A stretch of 10,126 bases of DNA from Clostridia bacterium (GTDB taxonomy: Bacteria; Bacillota; Clostridia; Christensenellales; Maliibacteriaceae): NCBI GenBank assembly GCA_017935825.1, contig JAGBGW010000079.1, forward strand, positions 1 through 10,126, read 5' to 3'. Under the pieces are notes generated by a model that did not search any database, was not told the origin of the DNA, and saw only the letters and a list, made by a program, of their open reading frames with translations. Shown here piece by piece: positions 5,282 through 10,126 of this stretch. Every line of letters begins with the position of its first letter. Position 1 is the stretch's first letter. The translations under genes and the position numbers were made by a program.

Positions 5282-5392
5282 TGTGGATAAACCTCGGAAA
5301 TATGTGGATAAACCTATAAGTTATCCACAAAATCCACCGATTTACCCACCTTTATCCCATATAAATGTGGATAACTTGTGTGGATATCCACA
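5282..5392. promoter_or_regulatory. DnaA-box cluster upstream of mnmE (candidate origin segment)
   Basis: Four perfect 9-mers of the DnaA box TTATCCACA: 5282-5290 (minus), 5303-5311 (minus), 5321-5329 (plus) and 5366-5374 (minus). Two overlapping one-mismatch boxes lie at 5379-5387 (minus) and 5384-5392 (plus). AAGTTATCCACA (5318-5329) and TGTGGATAACTT (5366-5377) form a perfect 12-bp inverted pair. Upstream, 5263-5282 holds a 10-base tandem repeat (CACAGCAATT/CACAGCATTT). DnaA is the replication initiator and also a transcription regulator, so this may be origin DNA, a titration site or a DnaA-controlled mnmE promoter region. Confidence 0.85.
5379..5392. promoter_or_regulatory. 14-bp perfect palindrome made of two overlapping DnaA-like boxes
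   Basis: TGTGGATATCCACA is its own reverse complement. Each half is a DnaA box with the outermost base changed (ATATCCACA). It ends 21 bases before the mnmE ATG and about 9 bases before its ribosome site. Confidence 0.75.
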
Positions 5393-5413
5393 TTTTGATT
5401 TGAGGTCAGTGTT

Positions 5414-6802
5414 ATGAAATTTCTCTTTGATGACACCATCGCAGGCATCGCCACCGCACCGGGCGAGGGCGGCGTTGCGATCGTGCGTGTCAGCGGACGG
5501 GATGCAGCATCGCTTCTTTGCAGCGCCTTCCGCGGAAAAAAGAATATCGCACCTGAAAACATCCCCACCCGTCTGATGCGCTACGGTCACATTATCGGTG
5601 CCGATGGCGAGGTGATCGACGAGGCCATGGCGGTGCTGTTTCGCGCGCCGTATTCCTACACGCGCGAGGACGTGGCTGAACTGCACGTTCACGGCGGCAG
5701 TTTCTGCGCGCAGAAGACCCTTGCACGTTTGGTGGAGCTGGGTGCACGCATCGCACAGCCCGGCGAGTTCACCCGCCGCGCCTTCGAGAACGGCCGCATC
5801 GATCTTTCCCAGGCGGAGGCGGTGATGGATGCCATCCGCGCCGACGGTGAGCTTGCTTCCCGCGCCGCGCAGGATCAGCTTTCGGGTTCTCTTCGAAGAG
5901 AAATTGAGGATTTTCAAAGCAGGCTGACCATGCTGCTTGCCAAGATCGATGCGGCGGCGGACTATCCCGATGAAGACCTGGATGAGGAGACCCGTGTTTC
6001 CTGCGTGGAGGAATTCCGCCGGCTTTCCGACCGCATGCAAGTGCTCCTTCGGAGCGCAAAAGATGCACGACATATCCGCGACGGCGTTGCCACCGCCATT
6101 TTCGGCGCACCCAATGCGGGCAAATCCTCCGTGCTGAACCTTCTTTTAGGGTCCGACCGCGCCATCGTCACGCCCATTGCAGGCACCACTCGCGATACTT
6201 TGGAAGAACGGCTGGTGCTGCGTGGCCTTGTGTTCCGACTGATCGACACTGCAGGCATCCGCGATACGGAGGATACGGTGGAGGCCATCGGTGTGGACCG
6301 TGCTAAAAACACCATCGAGCAGGCGGATATTCTGGTCTTCGTCATCGACTCGGCAAATCAAGCAGATTTTGACCCTCAGGTTGCGGCATCTCTTCCAACC
6401 GATAAGCCGCTGCTGGTTCTCTTAAATAAGTCCGACCTGACGACGGAGGTCTCCTCTTCTCAGATCGAAACGCTTCTGCCTCGTGCAAAAGTACTTTCCA
6501 TCTGCGCCCGCACAGGCGAGGGCGGCGATGCGCTGCGCGATGCACTGTACGAAATGGCATTGGGCGAAACCAGTCAATCTTCTTCCCAGCTTCTTCTTGG
6601 CAACATGCGCCATGTGCAGCTGCTGAAGGAGGCATGCAGTATTTTGCAGCGTGGACTTGATGCTGCCATGAGCGGTATCCCCGTGGACCTGCTTGGTGTG
6701 GATGTACAACAGGCATGGCAGGTGCTGGGGCAGATCACAGGCAACACCTGCGAAGAAGACGTGATCGACGCGATTTTTGCAAATTTCTGTGTTGGTAAGT
6801 GA
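5414..6802 (+). CDS. mnmE: tRNA modification GTPase MnmE
   Basis: With MnmG it adds the (carboxymethyl)aminomethyl group at C5 of the wobble uridine (U34) of certain tRNAs, using GTP, a folate-derived one-carbon unit and FAD. 462 aa, normal length. The N-terminal folate-binding domain runs about 1-118, with DTIAGIATAPGEGGVAIVRVSG near the start and ELHVHGG (89-95). A helical domain contains PGEFTRRAFENGRIDLSQAEA (116-136). The inserted G domain has G1 GAPNAGKS (231-238), G2 AGTTRD (256-261), G3 DTAG (278-281) and G4 NKSD (338-341). The C-terminal FCVGK (458-462) supplies the catalytic cysteine Cys459. GAGG (5402-5405) lies 8 bases before the ATG. DnaA-box clusters lie on both sides. Also called trmE or thdF. 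Confidence 0.98.
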   Translation: MKFLFDDTIAGIATAPGEGGVAIVRVSGRDAASLLCSAFRGKKNIAPENIPTRLMRYGHIIGADGEVIDEAMAVLFRAPYSYTREDVAELHVHGGSFCAQKTLARLVELGARIAQPGEFTRRAFENGRIDLSQAEAVMDAIRADGELASRAAQDQLSGSLRREIEDFQSRLTMLLAKIDAAADYPDEDLDEETRVSCVEEFRRLSDRMQVLLRSAKDARHIRDGVATAIFGAPNAGKSSVLNLLLGSDRAIVTPIAGTTRDTLEERLVLRGLVFRLIDTAGIRDTEDTVEAIGVDRAKNTIEQADILVFVIDSANQADFDPQVAASLPTDKPLLVLLNKSDLTTEVSSSQIETLLPRAKVLSICARTGEGGDALRDALYEMALGETSQSSSQLLLGNMRHVQLLKEACSILQRGLDAAMSGIPVDLLGVDVQQAWQVLGQITGNTCEEDVIDAIFANFCVGK

Positions 6803-6813
6803 TTTTCTTTCGA

Positions 6814-6909
6814 TTATACACAAGTTTTCCACAGGTTATCCACATTTTCCACCGTTTTGTGGATCGTTTTTGTGGATTGTGTGGATAACTTTCTTGCGAA
6901 TTTGGATAA
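6814..6909. promoter_or_regulatory. DnaA-box array between mnmE and mnmG (candidate origin segment)
   Basis: Plus-strand boxes TTATACACA (6814-6822), TTTTCCACA (6825-6833) and TTATCCACA (6836-6844) are spaced exactly 11 bases apart, followed by TTTTCCACC (6845-6853). Minus-strand boxes then follow: TGTGGATCG (6858-6866), TGTGGATTG (6871-6879), TGTGGATAA (6880-6888) and TTTGGATAA (6901-6909). Two are perfect, one is the TTATACACA variant accepted by the TTATNCACA consensus, and the others have one or two mismatches. GTTATCCACA (6835-6844) and TGTGGATAAC (6880-6889) are a perfect inverted pair. The array fills nearly all of the 125-base gap before mnmG. Confidence 0.82.
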
Positions 6910-6927
6910 CTTTTCTGGAGGTAATCC

Positions 6928-8839
<1,912 letters not shown>

Positions 8840-8850
<11 letters not shown>

Positions 8851-9547
8851 GTATCTTTTGCCACTGCTGAAACAGCTGGATATTGAACTTTCCGAGGATA
8901 AACTTCAAAAACTGGAGCTTTATTGGGAAAATGTGAAGAACGCACCGCTGAATCTGACTTCCATTTCCGAGGATGCAGATGCAGCGCTACTGCATTTTGC
9001 GGATTCTCTTGCGCCTCTTGCATTTGATTTGCTGGGAAAGGATGCAAGCATCATTGACGTGGGTACCGGCGGCGGCTTTCCTTCCGTGCCCCTTGCAATT
9101 GCACGCGAGGATCTGAACGTGCTGGCACTTGACTCCACACGCAAAAAACTGACGTTTATTCAGGAAAACGCACCTGTGGAGAACCTGCATATTCTCCATG
9201 CCCGTGCAGAGGAAGCTGGAAGAAGCGAGCTTCGCGAAAGTTTCGACATCGCCTGCGCCCGTGCGGTAGCGCCGCTTTCCGTTGTCATGGAATACCTTGC
9301 ACCTTTTGTGAAAGTGGGCGGTCTTGTGATCGCCTATAAGGCAGAACCCGACGAAGAAGAGCTTTCTGCAGGTCAGTTCGCCGCAAAGCAGCTGGGTTTG
9401 ACCAAGAAACAGATCATTCCCTTCAAGCTGAGCGGTTCGCAAGAAATCTCCCGCATTCTTGCTGTGTATGAAAAGACCGCTTCCACCCCTGCCAAGTACC
9501 CCAGAAATCAGGCACGTCAAAAGCCTCTTGGAATGAAAAAGAAATAA
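8840..9547 (+). CDS. rsmG: 16S rRNA (guanine-N7) methyltransferase RsmG
   Basis: SAM-dependent enzyme that methylates N7 of G527 (E. coli numbering) in 16S rRNA. Loss in several species gives low-level streptomycin resistance. 235 aa. The helical start includes the conserved LNLT (37-40). The SAM-binding motif IIDVGTGGGFPSVPLAI (71-87) follows, with Gly where relatives usually have Ala in GTGAG. Then come LALDSTRKKLTFI (95-107) and ACARAVAPL, and the end carries YPRNQARQKPLG with the typical basic tail. AGGAG (8829-8833) lies 6 bases before the ATG, all inside the mnmG end. It is the last gene before a terminator and so closes the mnmE-mnmG-rsmG unit. Also called gidB. Confidence 0.97.
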
Positions 9548-9575
9548 TCGTCGGACATAAATCGTTGTAAATCAA

Positions 9576-9616
9576 ACAAAACACCCTGTTTCCGCTGTCG
9601 ATTCGGGGTGTTTTTT
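9576..9616 (+). terminator. Terminator after rsmG
   Basis: AAAACACCC (9578-9586) pairs with GGGTGTTTT (9606-9614), extended inward by weaker pairs, and is followed by further T. It sits about 30 bases after the rsmG stop and separates the tRNA/rRNA-modification unit from the ParB/Noc gene. Confidence 0.88.
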
Positions 9617-9734
9617 GTGTTTATTTTCATATTTTAGAGGTTAAATCTCATTTTATGCAAAACGATTCATCTTTCATCCGACAAAGGATGCGTGCAATAC
9701 TATGTGTATGATGTGATCAAAGGAGCGTTTTGCA

Positions 9735-10126
9735 ATGAAATTCAGATCCTCGGCTGCCGCCCACGAACAGAAAAACGGCGTACTGTCCATTCCTCTTTCC
9801 CAAATCGTCACCAGTCCCAACCAGACACGCCGCATCTTTTCCCAGGCAAGTCTGGATGAACTTGCCGCCAGTATGGAGCAGGTGGGTCTGCTGCAGCCCA
9901 TCACTGTCCGTGCGGCAGGACAGAGGCGCTATGAACTTGTGGCAGGCGAACGCAGACTTCGCGCCGCCAAGCAGCTTGGATGGCGCTATATTGAAGCGCG
10001 TTTGATCGACGTACCGCAGGTAAATGCTGCATTGCTTACGATTATTGAAAATCTGCAGCGTGAAGACCTGAATTTCTTCGAAGAAGCAGAAAGCTACAAG
10101 CTTTTGATGCAGGAATATGGTCTGAC
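9735..10126 (+). CDS. ParB/Noc-family chromosome partition or nucleoid occlusion protein, 5' part
   Basis: CTP-binding DNA clamp of the ParB family. 130 codons are visible and the gene runs off the window. Visible parts: a short basic lead, IPLSQIVTSPNQTRRIF (19-35) corresponding to the N-terminal QPR-type motif (Thr replaces Pro; Arg32 kept), LLQPITVR (52-59), YELVAGERRLRAAKQLGW (66-83) with the CTP-binding GERR (71-74), and IENLQREDLN (104-113). These make up the ParB/Srx-like nucleotide-binding domain; the helix-turn-helix lies beyond the window. AAAGGAG (9719-9725) lies 9 bases before the ATG, and an in-frame TGA at 9714 blocks an earlier start. Position right after rsmG is where Bacillus has noc, with parA and parB following. 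The N-terminal domain alone cannot separate Noc from ParB. I see no clear promoter in 9617-9718. Confidence 0.93.
   Translation, partial: MKFRSSAAAHEQKNGVLSIPLSQIVTSPNQTRRIFSQASLDELAASMEQVGLLQPITVRAAGQRRYELVAGERRLRAAKQLGWRYIEARLIDVPQVNAALLTIIENLQREDLNFFEEAESYKLLMQEYGL

Overview
This window looks like an origin-proximal housekeeping segment from a Gram-positive Clostridia-type bacterium. An Oscillospiraceae/Ruminococcaceae-like gut anaerobe is my best guess. The grounds are gene order, moderately high GC, strong AGGAGG ribosome sites and many short palindromic repeats; the genus cannot be fixed from this sequence. All supported genes lie on the + strand.

Layout. (1) 1-505: 3' end of a nucleobase:cation symporter-2 (xanthine/uracil-type) permease, closed by a terminator. 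(2) 631-1578: a serine alpha/beta hydrolase of the monoacylglycerol-lipase type. (3) 1648-4217: a perfect sigma-A promoter drives rpmH (44 aa), rnpA (TTG start), yidD, yidC and jag/khpB, ending in a fully symmetric terminator. A hairpin between rpmH and rnpA may act as an attenuator. (4) 4218-5210: about 1 kb without genes, packed with short hairpin repeats, a 141-bp direct repeat and a 60-bp tandem repeat, and bounded by 25-bp imperfect inverted repeats. (5) 5282-5392: a cluster of DnaA boxes directly before mnmE. (6) mnmE, then a second DnaA-box array (6814-6909), then mnmG and rsmG (overlapping by 11 bases) and a terminator. (7) 9735-end: 5' part of a ParB/Noc-family gene.

How the genes work together. 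rpmH encodes ribosomal protein L34 and rnpA the protein subunit of RNase P. YidD and YidC handle membrane-protein insertion, and Jag/KhpB is an RNA-binding partner usually encoded next to YidC. MnmE and MnmG form one complex that modifies the wobble uridine of certain tRNAs, and RsmG methylates 16S rRNA. The ParB/Noc protein belongs to chromosome segregation or nucleoid occlusion. The order rpmH-rnpA-yidD-yidC-jag-mnmE-mnmG-rsmG-parB/noc is the classic set beside the Firmicutes origin.

What stands out. dnaA is not next to rpmH, as it is in Bacillus. Instead, two dense DnaA-box clusters flank mnmE, which makes 5.2-6.9 kb a candidate replication origin or DnaA-binding control region. Rough hand counts show C exceeding G to the left and G slightly exceeding C to the right, which fits an origin there, but the orientation of rpmH-jag argues against it. 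I found no new defence or metabolic system; the genes themselves are ordinary.
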